Positions 17,756 through 25,169 of a stretch of DNA of 39,035 bases are shown one piece after another. The notes beneath the pieces are model-generated. The model searched no databases. It was not told the origin of the DNA and saw only the letters and a program-made list of their open reading frames with translations. Both the position numbers and the translations under genes were made by a program. The stretch's first letter is position 1. Every line of letters begins with the position of its first letter. Source of the stretch: Desulfocapsa sp. (GTDB lineage Bacteria; Desulfobacterota; Desulfobulbia; Desulfobulbales; Desulfocapsaceae); NCBI GenBank assembly GCA_021737265.1, contig JAIPEF010000013.1, positions 1-39,035 on the forward strand. The letters are read 5' to 3'.

Positions 17756-17923
17756 GTGCGTGCACGTCTGGACAGCATGGTCCCCGGAGCAGAATTTCAC
17801 TTTCTTTGTGTTCCCAAAATGGCTGACAGGATGGACGAAGTGGTGCTTGCAGGGGGTGGCAGGATCACCAACAGAGAAGACAGATCCTATGCGGTTGTTC
17901 TCTCTGTATGCAAACAGCCTTGA
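17756..17923 (+). CDS. Possible 55-residue ORF or gene fragment
   Basis: A GTG-started frame encodes 55 residues with natural-looking composition (VPGAEFHFLCVPKMADRMDE, then VVLAGGGRITNRED). It ends at TGA 17921, converging on the metal permease gene. There is no clear ribosome-binding site, and a TGA lies 24 nt upstream in frame (17732-17734). It may be a genuine small protein, or the C-terminal remnant of a larger gene. I do not recognise it. Confidence 0.35.
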   Translation: MRARLDSMVPGAEFHFLCVPKMADRMDEVVLAGGGRITNREDRSYAVVLSVCKQP

Positions 17924-17949
17924 ATCTTCCCGCTCTGGACGTACTAAAT

Positions 17950-19056
17950 TCAACACTTACAGCCACTCTTCTTTTTTACAGTCCACTTCTGTATTGCTGT
18001 CATCAAGGGATGAGCCGAAAGAAGGAACAGGATAAGAACAGCAGCCAGGGAAACACTTTCCGGGAGGATATCACTGCGTTCACTCACAATGGCGGATGCA
18101 GAGATCCCCAGTGAGAAATAGATCAGATCAAGAACCAGGCCGCAGAGTACTGCAATGCCGGCCATGGCAACAAGATAGAGTGCTGTGGCTTTTTTCCCAA
18201 GGAGTCCGAGGAGTACTGACAGGGAAGTGATATTGGTGGCTGGTCCCACAAGCAGAAAGACAAGGGCGGTACCCGGGCTGACACCTTTTAAAATAAATGC
18301 TGCGGCAATGGGTGTTGATGCAGTGGCGCAGATATAGAGTGGGATCCCCAGGCAGAGCATGATAAGCATGGAACTCAACCCACCACCCAGGTAATTGGTA
18401 ATGGCCTCATCGGGAATAAGGACAGTGATGAAACCGGCTGCCAGGAGGCCGACAAAAAACCATCCAGCCAGTTCGCCCCAGATATCTGTGGCCGCATAAT
18501 GCAGCCCTTTTCCCAGCTTGCTTAGAATACCCGGTTGTTTTTCTTTTTTCTCCACTGGCATTGAGCAGGAACTTAAACAACCACAAGAGGATTGAGCAGC
18601 AGGCAGCGGTGGCGTAGGCTCCGGATGAGATGCAGGTTTCTGCAACAGGTTGATGCTAATGCCCGCAGCCATTGCTGAGATAAAGGCGGAAACCGGTCTT
18701 GCCACGGTCATGATTGGATCGAGCAGGGCATAGGTAATGGAGATGGAGTCCACTCCCGATTCCGGGGTGGAGATGAGAAAAGCGGCCGTGGCCCCTTTGT
18801 TGGCACCCTGCTTTTTGAGTGTCGCTGCAGCAGGCAGTACTCCGCAGGAGCAGAGAGGAATAGGGATACCGAGAAGAGCGGCTTTTATGACGGAACTGAA
18901 TCGACCACTGCCCAGATGTCTGGCCACGTAATCAGGCGAGAGGTAGATCTTGAGCAGACCTCCCACCACCAGACCAAAAACCATGTAGGGTGCAGCCTGG
19001 ACAAGGAGTTGCCAGCTTGCCTGGAAAGCTGCTGTTATGAAGTGTGTCGTATTCAT
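17950..19056 (-). CDS. Metal-efflux permease (DUF318/SO_0444-type)
   Basis: This 368-residue inner-membrane permease has about eight to ten helices in two halves, each with the family motif: GIPIPLCSCGVLPAAATL in the first and GIPLYICATASTPIAAAF in the second, with VGPATNI after it. The central cytoplasmic loop is cysteine-rich (SSCGCLSSC) and the C-terminus ends SGCKC, both suited to soft-metal binding. Relatives export Cu/Zn-type ions or organoarsenicals. The start overlaps the ArsR stop in ATGA, so regulator and pump are co-translated. The overlap and the Cys residues point to a metal or metalloid substrate, but not to which one. Confidence 0.9.
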   Translation of the reverse strand: MNTTHFITAAFQASWQLLVQAAPYMVFGLVVGGLLKIYLSPDYVARHLGSGRFSSVIKAALLGIPIPLCSCGVLPAAATLKKQGANKGATAAFLISTPESGVDSISITYALLDPIMTVARPVSAFISAMAAGISINLLQKPASHPEPTPPLPAAQSSCGCLSSCSMPVEKKEKQPGILSKLGKGLHYAATDIWGELAGWFFVGLLAAGFITVLIPDEAITNYLGGGLSSMLIMLCLGIPLYICATASTPIAAAFILKGVSPGTALVFLLVGPATNITSLSVLLGLLGKKATALYLVAMAGIAVLCGLVLDLIYFSLGISASAIVSERSDILPESVSLAAVLILFLLSAHPLMTAIQKWTVKKKSGCKC

Positions 19057-19427
19057 TTCTTCTCTTCCCTGTTGTGTTCAAGGGCCGTTTGCATGAGGTC
19101 CGTAATGTGATGGTCGTTGAGACGATAGTAAAGTATTGGTCCCTGCCGTCGGTTTTTGACCAGTTGCAGCTGTCTCAATAATCGCAACTGATGACTGACG
19201 GCTGATTCTGAGACCTGAAGAAAGGCAGCAATGTCACAGACACACATCTCACCCTTCTCCAGAGCCCAGAGAATTTTAAGGCGGTTGGCATCTCCCATGG
19301 CCTTGAACAGGTGGACCATCTGGAGATTTTCATCTTCCGGCAGCGCATCGTCTGCTGCAGCAGTAACACGGTTCTCATGAATACAGCGACAGTCGCAAAG
19401 ATCCTTCCCTTCTTTTATTTGTAACAT
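19053..19427 (-). CDS. ArsR/SmtB-family metal-responsive repressor
   Basis: This 124-residue winged-helix regulator has H-L-F-K-A-M-G-D-A-N-R-L-K-I-L, the metal-site helix E-M-C-V-C-D, and the recognition helix S-E-S-A-V-S-H-Q-L-R-L-L. An extra cysteine-rich N-terminal arm (LCDCRC) could complete a CadC-type four-thiolate site. The ATG at 19427 is preferred over 19499 because AAAGGAA lies just upstream and because the operator (19453-19474) would otherwise lie inside the coding region. It is expected to repress its own operon with the downstream permease and release DNA on metal binding. Confidence 0.92.
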   Translation of the reverse strand: MLQIKEGKDLCDCRCIHENRVTAAADDALPEDENLQMVHLFKAMGDANRLKILWALEKGEMCVCDIAAFLQVSESAVSHQLRLLRQLQLVKNRRQGPILYYRLNDHHITDLMQTALEHNREEKK

Positions 19428-19452
19428 CAGTGTTCCTTTATGAGTATGTGAG

Positions 19453-19474
19453 TATATGAGCATCTGTTCATATA
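19453..19474 (-). promoter_or_regulatory. ArsR/SmtB-type operator
   Basis: TATATGA (19453-19459) and TCATATA (19468-19474) form a perfect 7-bp inverted repeat with an 8-nt spacer, the shape of SmtB/CadC operators (ATATGA-x-TCATAT). It lies 26 bp before the regulator's ATG. Confidence 0.78.
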
Positions 19475-19578
19475 TTAAGTGGGATCTGTCGGAATGCAAG
19501 AAATAAATGCTGGAAAAAGCGTGTTTGTGGTTTGCTCAAAAATAAGGGCCTTAAACGATGTATCTTTTGACTGAACCT

Positions 19579-22071
19579 TTAAGTTCGAGGTTTGCAGCGG
19601 GCAGTAGCACGGGCAGTCAATGGCTCAGCCGGCCAGTAATGTTTGGGGTAACGGCCAGCCAGTTCTTTTTTGACCTGCGGGTAGGTAGATCGCCAGAAAG
19701 AGGCAAGGTCGGCGGTGACCTGGACAGGGCGTCCTGCCGGGGACAGCAAGTGGATAAGGATGGGTAGTTTTCCGTTAAAGAGTCTTGGGCTCTCTGTGGC
19801 ACCGAACATTTCCTGGAGGCGGACAGGTAAAACAGGAAGTTCTCCGGGCAGATACTTGATCTTGATCCTGGAACCGCTGGGTGCCTGATAATGGGTTGGC
19901 AGTAAGCGGTCTAGTTCCTGTTGATCCTGCCAGGAAAGAAGGGAGAGAAGGATTGGGTAGAGGTCCAGTTTTTGTAGTCGTTTCAGAGTGCTGATGGTAT
20001 CAAGATAGGGGGTGAGCCATGAGAGATCATGGAGCAGAGTGGAGTCTGCTGCGTCGGGCCATTTCTCGGGTTGCAGCTCATGGGCAACCTGCATCCTGGC
20101 CTGCAGTTCACGGCTTTTTTTCTGCCAGTTCAGGCAATCAATCCCGCTTTGTCTGATGCCGTCAAGGAGACATCTGAGGACTACTGACGGGTCTGCCTCC
20201 TGCAGTGCGGTTTTACTGATTTCCAAACTGCCGAGGAAGAGAGTTGAAGCAGCCTCCACCCTGGAATTTTTCCACTCCACGCTCTCTGTTGTGGTTAAGA
20301 GGTGGCTATGATGGTGAAGAATATCATCGAGCTCGAGAGGGGCTGCCAGAAATATTTTTCCCTGTTTGCTGCCGCCGTCGACATTAGCGGCCACCAGAAA
20401 GTCAGCTTTCTGGAGATGATCGCAATCCGGGAGAAGTACTCCACGTCCGGAGGAAAGCAGGTGCTGACGGGACCCCGGTTTTTTTTTGGCAATGCGGTCG
20501 GGATAGGCAAGTGCCAGTAGATTGCCGGACTCCCGGGGATCATGTTTCGTCATTTTTGTATGGCTATTGAGCAATCGCTGGTATTGAGCAGCCTCACGGA
20601 GAATGCGGCGGCAGAGAGAGGGATCCGCCCCCCTTGCCTGGATGAGATCAATTTTCTTTTGCTCAAAGAGGTGCAGGATATCCAGACGATCTTCTATGTC
20701 AACACTTCGGTCCTTTGTTCCCCCGCGGAACAGGTCACGATTTTGGAGTAGAGCAGCCAGGCGACAGGCAAGTGTGACCTGGCCCTGTTTATGGCCATGA
20801 AGCAGCATCAGGGCCAGGCGGGGATGGAGGGGCAGGGTTGCAAGTTGTCTCCCTGTGTCAGTGAGTCCACCTGTTTTATCAACGGCTGCCAGCCTGATAA
20901 GGAGTTCACGTGCCTGTTCCAGCTGACCAGTACGCGGTGGGTCAAGCCAGCGTAACTCCTTGGGGTCTTTCACTCCCCACTGTAAAATTTCAAGGAGCAA
21001 CGGGGCAAGGTCAGCAGTCAGAATTTCTGGAGGTAAAAACTCAGGTTTTGAGTGATGCTCCCCTGTTGTCCACAAACGGTAACAATGACCGGGGCCAAGC
21101 CTCCCTGCACGGCCTTTGCGTTGTTCAGCTGATGCTCTGGAGATAGCCACGGTATGCAGTGCACTGAGGCCGGTGGCTGGGGAAAAACGGGGAATTTTCA
21201 TGAGTCCGGAGTCAATGACTACTGAAACACCCTCTATGGTGAGGCTGGTTTCTGCAATGGGAGTAGCCAGGATCAGCCGTCTCTCTGTAGTTTTCTTGAA
21301 GACCAGATCCTGTTTCTGCTGCGGCAGGTCGCCATACAGGGGGAGGCAGATAACACCTGCGTCTATCTGTCTCTCTACTGCCTTGATCTCACCTGCTCCG
21401 GGGAGAAATACAAGGATATCTCCGTCGTGATTCCGAAGAGCATGATGTATGGTTTTTACTATGCTCGGAACCAGGTAGTCATTTGAGTGACGGGAAAGAT
21501 ATTCTATGGTTACCGGAAAGCAGGATCCCTCACCGCTTATCACCGGTGCTCCGCCAAGGAGTTCTGATACCCGTCCACTGTCCATGGTGGCGGACATGAT
21601 TATGATTTTCAGGTCATCACGCAGTTCCAGAGTATCCAGGCAAAAGGCGAGGGCCAGATCGGATGCAAGGGAGCGGACATGGAATTCGTCAAAGATCACC
21701 AGGCCAACCCCAGAAAGTTCAGGATCATTCTGGATCATATGGAGGAAGACACCTTCCGTGACCACTTCAATCTGTGTTGTGGGGCCGATTTTTGTGTCAA
21801 AGCGGATGCGGTAGCCGACCAGTCCTCCAAGGGGGGAATGGATAAGCTCGCTCATTCGACTTGCTGCCATACGTGCTGCCAGCCGTCTGGGTTCGAGAAT
21901 GATGATTTTTTTGCCCTGCAGCCATGGTTCCTGCATCAGAGCCAGGGGGACAATGGTGGTTTTGCCGGATCCCGGCTCCGCACTGAGGATTACAGATTGA
22001 TGGCTGCTAAGAGTTTGCTGGAGATTGGGCAGGATTGCATGAATGGGAAGGCGCGGAAGATCAAACTGCAT
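19579..22071 (-). CDS. hrpB: ATP-dependent helicase HrpB
   Basis: This is a full-length 830-residue DEAH/RHA-type helicase. Motif I is AEPGSGKTT (about 31-39), motif II DEFH in IFDEFHVRSLASD, motif III SATMDS, and motif VI in the AEQRKGRAGRLGPG segment. A HA2-like region follows, with the C-terminal HrpB domain ending in PVQVTADLASFWRSTYPQVK and a K-E-L-A-G-R-Y-P-K-H-Y-W-P segment, which are specific landmarks of HrpB. Bacterial HrpB is a nucleic-acid-dependent ATPase of poorly defined RNA role. It starts with the ATG of a TGATG overlap with folA, so it is translationally coupled to it. Confidence 0.96.
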   Translation of the reverse strand: MQFDLPRLPIHAILPNLQQTLSSHQSVILSAEPGSGKTTIVPLALMQEPWLQGKKIIILEPRRLAARMAASRMSELIHSPLGGLVGYRIRFDTKIGPTTQIEVVTEGVFLHMIQNDPELSGVGLVIFDEFHVRSLASDLALAFCLDTLELRDDLKIIIMSATMDSGRVSELLGGAPVISGEGSCFPVTIEYLSRHSNDYLVPSIVKTIHHALRNHDGDILVFLPGAGEIKAVERQIDAGVICLPLYGDLPQQKQDLVFKKTTERRLILATPIAETSLTIEGVSVVIDSGLMKIPRFSPATGLSALHTVAISRASAEQRKGRAGRLGPGHCYRLWTTGEHHSKPEFLPPEILTADLAPLLLEILQWGVKDPKELRWLDPPRTGQLEQARELLIRLAAVDKTGGLTDTGRQLATLPLHPRLALMLLHGHKQGQVTLACRLAALLQNRDLFRGGTKDRSVDIEDRLDILHLFEQKKIDLIQARGADPSLCRRILREAAQYQRLLNSHTKMTKHDPRESGNLLALAYPDRIAKKKPGSRQHLLSSGRGVLLPDCDHLQKADFLVAANVDGGSKQGKIFLAAPLELDDILHHHSHLLTTTESVEWKNSRVEAASTLFLGSLEISKTALQEADPSVVLRCLLDGIRQSGIDCLNWQKKSRELQARMQVAHELQPEKWPDAADSTLLHDLSWLTPYLDTISTLKRLQKLDLYPILLSLLSWQDQQELDRLLPTHYQAPSGSRIKIKYLPGELPVLPVRLQEMFGATESPRLFNGKLPILIHLLSPAGRPVQVTADLASFWRSTYPQVKKELAGRYPKHYWPAEPLTARATARCKPRT

Positions 22072-22553
22072 CAGGCGGCCGATATACGCTGGTAGGTGTG
22101 GAGTGTAAAGGGCTGTTCATTTCCCATGCGTTTTGCTGAGATCTCTTGAAAATGCTTTTTGGGAAGAGATGGAAAGAATGTGTCTCCCTCATATTCTCTG
22201 TCGAGGATTGAAAGTATGATAGTGTCAACCAGCTCCAGGGACTCCTGATAGACAGCCCGACCGCCGATAATGAAGGTCTTTTCCTGATCCTGACAGAGCT
22301 GAATACCTTCCGCCAGGGTATGGGCAAGGGTGCATCCGGGAATATGCAGGGTCTTGTTTTTGCTGAGCACCACATTGAAACGTCCCGGTAGAGCGTTGCC
22401 GATGGACGCAAATGTCTTTCTCCCCATAATGACTGCATGGCCCATGGTGCATTTTTTGAAATGATACATTTCTTCAGGGATATGCCAGGGGATGGTATTG
22501 TTGTGTCCGATGACTCTATTTCTGCTCATGGCAGCTATGAGAATGAGTTCCAT
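22071..22553 (-). CDS. folA: Dihydrofolate reductase
   Basis: This 160-residue enzyme reduces dihydrofolate to tetrahydrofolate with NADPH. Landmarks are LILIAAMSRNRVIGHNN, the substrate loop TIPWHIPEEM with the acidic catalytic residue in the P-E-E-M segment, VIMGRKTFASIG for NADPH binding, and FIIGGRAVYQESL. It is the first gene of a pair with hrpB (1-nt overlap of stop and start). The zinc-ribbon protein gene diverges from it across a 193-bp gap. Confidence 0.95.
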   Translation of the reverse strand: MELILIAAMSRNRVIGHNNTIPWHIPEEMYHFKKCTMGHAVIMGRKTFASIGNALPGRFNVVLSKNKTLHIPGCTLAHTLAEGIQLCQDQEKTFIIGGRAVYQESLELVDTIILSILDREYEGDTFFPSLPKKHFQEISAKRMGNEQPFTLHTYQRISAA

Positions 22554-22640
22554 AGGGACCTTTTGGCTGCTTCTCCAGGGGAAAATGTGAAAAAAATGGT
22601 GGAACTGTTGTTTTTTCTGTATTTTTTCTATGATTTTGTA

Positions 22641-22684
22641 CTACACTTTAACAATATACTTGACTACACTTTAGCAGTATACTT
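22641..22684 (+). repeat. Two tandem 21-bp direct repeats before the zinc-ribbon gene
   Basis: Repeat 1 is 22641-22661 and repeat 2 is 22664-22684. Both read CTACACTTTARCARTATACTT, 19 of 21 identical, with a 23-bp period (about two helical turns). The position between divergent genes suggests a tandem operator or promoter duplication. Confidence 0.7.
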
Positions 22685-22746
22685 ATTTTGTTTTTCTCTT
22701 ACCGTAACTTTATCCGGGTTAGTAACCAGGAAAGTGGAGGTTTTAT

Positions 22747-23607
22747 ATGAAGATAGATTGTCCCCATTGCGGGGTGTATGGTTCTGTAGAGGATTCTCTT
22801 GTCAGAAGAAAATTGCGATGCCCGAAATGCAGCAAGGTTTTTTTGGTAAGTGATGATCTCTTGCCCGAAGCTGACGAGACAAATCTAAAAACGTGTTCGG
22901 TTTGCAGTCAATCCTTTGCCTCGGAGTTGCTGGTAGATATTGACTCTCAACTCTACTGTGTCCTGTGCCGACCTGATTTTGCAGTTGAGGCTGTAGAAGA
23001 AGCTCCGGAAGAAGATGTGCTTGAAACCGTGGAAGAAGAAACAATTGACCTCTTTGCAGAGACCGAGCAAATCCTTGGCCCTGACGTTGAAAGTGAAGTT
23101 GCATCTGAAGAGGAAAGCATTACACTGGAAACCTGTTCAGTATGTGGAGACTCTCTCCATCCTGACTTTTTGGAAACAGTTGGTTCCCAAAAATACTGTG
23201 CACTCTGCCTTCCTGATGAGACAGAAGAGGCCGGCATAGAAGAGGATGAAGAGCCAAAAGTCGCTGCTGAGGCCCTGATGAGCGATGAAGAAGAGCTTGC
23301 AGGGGAAGACGATCTTGAGAAGGTCTGCTGGGGCTGCGGTGAAAAATTCCACCTGGACTTTCTACAGGAGGTTGACTCCAAACTCTACTGCGGGATTTGT
23401 CAACCCGATGTGATTGAAGGGGGTGTTGCTGAGGTACGTGAAGAAATTGCTGTTGAAGCAGTCCCTGAAGGAGATATAGAAGAGCTGATGGCTGAAGCTC
23501 TTCAGGAGGAGGCTGCTCGGAAGGGTGAGAAGGGCCCCAATTGGGCTGTTTTGATTGCCATAGCTGTCCTGTGTGGGTTGGCTTTTTGGCTTTTTTATAA
23601 ATCCTAA
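22747..23607 (+). CDS. Zinc-ribbon repeat membrane protein
   Basis: This 286-residue protein has an N-terminal MJ0042-type zinc finger (CPHC near residue 5, CPKC near residue 26). Three near-identical zinc ribbons follow, each C-x2-C, about 17-18 residues, C-x2-C-x-P-D: CSVCSQSF...YCVLCRPD, CSVCGDSL...YCALCLPD, CWGCGEKF...YCGICQPD. They are separated by very acidic Glu-rich linkers. A single C-terminal helix (AVLIAIAVLCGLAFWLFY) anchors it, leaving the ribbons in the cytoplasm. MJ0042 fingers are common at the start of deltaproteobacterial membrane proteins, but this tandem-ribbon layout is not one I can name. The function is unknown; metal-dependent scaffolding is an inference. Confidence 0.82.
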   Translation: MKIDCPHCGVYGSVEDSLVRRKLRCPKCSKVFLVSDDLLPEADETNLKTCSVCSQSFASELLVDIDSQLYCVLCRPDFAVEAVEEAPEEDVLETVEEETIDLFAETEQILGPDVESEVASEEESITLETCSVCGDSLHPDFLETVGSQKYCALCLPDETEEAGIEEDEEPKVAAEALMSDEEELAGEDDLEKVCWGCGEKFHLDFLQEVDSKLYCGICQPDVIEGGVAEVREEIAVEAVPEGDIEELMAEALQEEAARKGEKGPNWAVLIAIAVLCGLAFWLFYKS

Positions 23608-23776
23608 GCCGGTGAACGGGAAGAAGGTCGGGACAAGGGTCTTATTAAAATATTTTGTAAGACAGTAACGGTGTCTCGAACAGGTCTTAACGAACATTTT
23701 GAGCACCAGTGAAAAGTCAGGCCTGAACCAAAAAGCGAATTTTCCTTGTGCGTGACAGAGGAGCAGAAGAGTTGGC

Positions 23777-24655
23777 ATGCGTTTTTTGAAAGTCCATCTC
23801 CTGATGCTCCTCTGTGCTATTCTGGTCTCTGCTTCATTTCCGGTGGGGGAGGTCATCAGTCATGATCTTGACCCTGCTGTGCTCACCTTTATCCGTTTTA
23901 TCCTCGCCAGTATCCTTTTTGCCCCTCTTATCTGGTATCGCCATGGGCTTGTTATCTCTTTTTCTGCCCTTGCCCGCTATTCTGTCATCTCCGCCACCCT
24001 GGTGATCTTTTTCTGGTGCATGTTTTATTCGCTCAGGTTCACCACTGCCCTCAACACCAGCGCAATTTTCACCTTTGTCCCGTCCCTTGCAGGTATTTAT
24101 GCCATGATCCTGAACCGGGAGCGACTGGGCAGGCCACGTCTTATCGCCCTTGTTCTGGGTGTTATCGGTGCGTTATGGATCATATTCAGAGGCGATGTGG
24201 AACTGTTTCTCAGCCTTGCCTGGAACTACGGAGATCTGGTTTTTTTTGTCGGCTGCCTCTTTATGGGCTTGTACACGCCCTTGGTTCGCCTTTTTCACAA
24301 GGGTGAACCCATGCTGCAGATGGCCTTCTGGATCATGGCTACCGGATCCTTCTGGCTTCTGTTGCTGGCTGGACCCAAACTCATGTCTGTCTCCTGGGCA
24401 GAGGTTCCCCTTCGTGTCTGGGCAGGTATTGCATATCTGGCAATCTTTTCGACCATCATCACTTTTTTCCTCACCCAATATTCCATTCTCTTTCTCGGCC
24501 CCACTCGAGTTATGGCTTATTCGTATCTCTACCCCGGCCTTGTCCTGATCATTGAACTGCTTTGCGGCGGAGAATGGCCAGGAATGGCTTTGCTCCCGGG
24601 TATAGCAATAGTCCTCTCTGCCATGTTTGTTGTTCAGCGGATGGAGAGCGGCTGA
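23777..24655 (+). CDS. EamA/DMT-superfamily transporter
   Basis: This 292-residue protein has ten predicted membrane helices in two EamA repeats. The first holds ASFPVGEVISHDLDPAVLTF and FIRFILASILFAPL. The second holds FFVGCLFMGLYTPLVRLFHK and ends FLGPTRVMAYSYLYPGLVL. These are usual landmarks of drug/metabolite exporters, which move amino acids, nucleotides or drugs outward by proton antiport. The substrate cannot be inferred. GAGGAG lies 13 nt before the ATG, a little far. Confidence 0.88.
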   Translation: MRFLKVHLLMLLCAILVSASFPVGEVISHDLDPAVLTFIRFILASILFAPLIWYRHGLVISFSALARYSVISATLVIFFWCMFYSLRFTTALNTSAIFTFVPSLAGIYAMILNRERLGRPRLIALVLGVIGALWIIFRGDVELFLSLAWNYGDLVFFVGCLFMGLYTPLVRLFHKGEPMLQMAFWIMATGSFWLLLLAGPKLMSVSWAEVPLRVWAGIAYLAIFSTIITFFLTQYSILFLGPTRVMAYSYLYPGLVLIIELLCGGEWPGMALLPGIAIVLSAMFVVQRMESG

Positions 24656-24731
24656 AAAAAATATTTCATTTTTCCTGTCCCATTACATATACTGCAACAA
24701 GAGAGTCTTATGGAAACGTGAGGTCATCTTT

Positions 24732-24819
24732 TTTGATGGCGTCGTAAAAAACTCCATATGCACCCCAAGAGTAGTTCCTACAGGCGCGAAGCACAAAATT
24801 TTTTTACAACGCCATCAAA
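24732..24819. mobile_element. MITE-like inverted repeat (TTTGATGGCGTCGTAAAAAA)
   Basis: Left arm 24732-24751 and right arm 24800-24819 are inverted repeats (TTTGATGGCGTCGTAAAAAA against TTTGATGGCGTTGTAAAAAA, 19 of 20 matching). They enclose about 48 bp with no coding capacity. Short elements with GATGGCGTCGTAAAAA ends recur in deltaproteobacterial genomes, to my recollection, and behave like MITEs. The right end runs straight into the GGAG ribosome-binding site of the selenoprotein gene at 24828. Confidence 0.75.
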
Positions 24820-24827
24820 GGAGAAGG

Positions 24828-25169
24828 ATGACGAAAATTAACTGGCTCTATTTCCGTAAAGGTTGAGCATCATGCACAAAAGCTCAAGGGGCTCTTGAGC
24901 AAGCGAATGTCAAAACAGATGAGATCATTGATGCACGCAAAGTTGTGATAAAAGCTGATGGTGCCTGGGAGCTCTTTGAGGGGGCGGACAGCATTTATGT
25001 GGGAAGGGGGAAAAAGACGGTGCTCTTCACCTCCGATGCCAAGACAAAGGATGAGATTCTGAAAGTGAGTCTTGGTCGTACCGGCAACCTGCGGGCACCA
25101 ACTCTGCGTGTAGGAAAGCGTATCTATGTTGGTTATAATGAAGAGATGTACAGGGAGATAATTGGATGA
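24828..25169 (+). CDS. ArsC-family selenoprotein (UGA read as Sec)
   Basis: Reading TGA 24864-24866 as selenocysteine gives 113 residues starting MTKINWLYFRKG-U13-ASCTKAQGAL. U-x-x-C stands where ArsC/Spx-type thioredoxin folds have C-x-x-C, in the right place after the first strand. The rest matches the fold: a second strand and helix (TDEIIDARKVV) and a cis-Pro region LRAPTLRVGKRIYVGYNEE. The frame stays open with good coding character on both sides of the UGA, AAGGAG precedes the ATG, and a perfect hairpin lies 15 nt after the UGA. Without Sec the annotation would begin only at about 24945 and miss the active site. The likely role is thiol/selenol redox chemistry (reductase or selenol carrier). 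It overlaps the next gene in ATGA. Confidence 0.9.
24882..24900 (+). promoter_or_regulatory. Bacterial SECIS-like hairpin, ArsC-type gene
   Basis: GCTCAAG-GGGCT-CTTGAGC: a perfect 7-bp stem (24882-24888 with 24894-24900) and a 5-nt loop containing G and U. It begins 15 nt after UGA 24864-24866, the expected spacing for an in-frame bacterial SECIS read by SelB. Confidence 0.8.

Noticed and set aside
24945..25169. Separate 74-residue gene
   Set aside because: It is the C-terminal part of the ArsC-type selenoprotein; its upstream frame contains the active site and a good ribosome-binding site at 24828.
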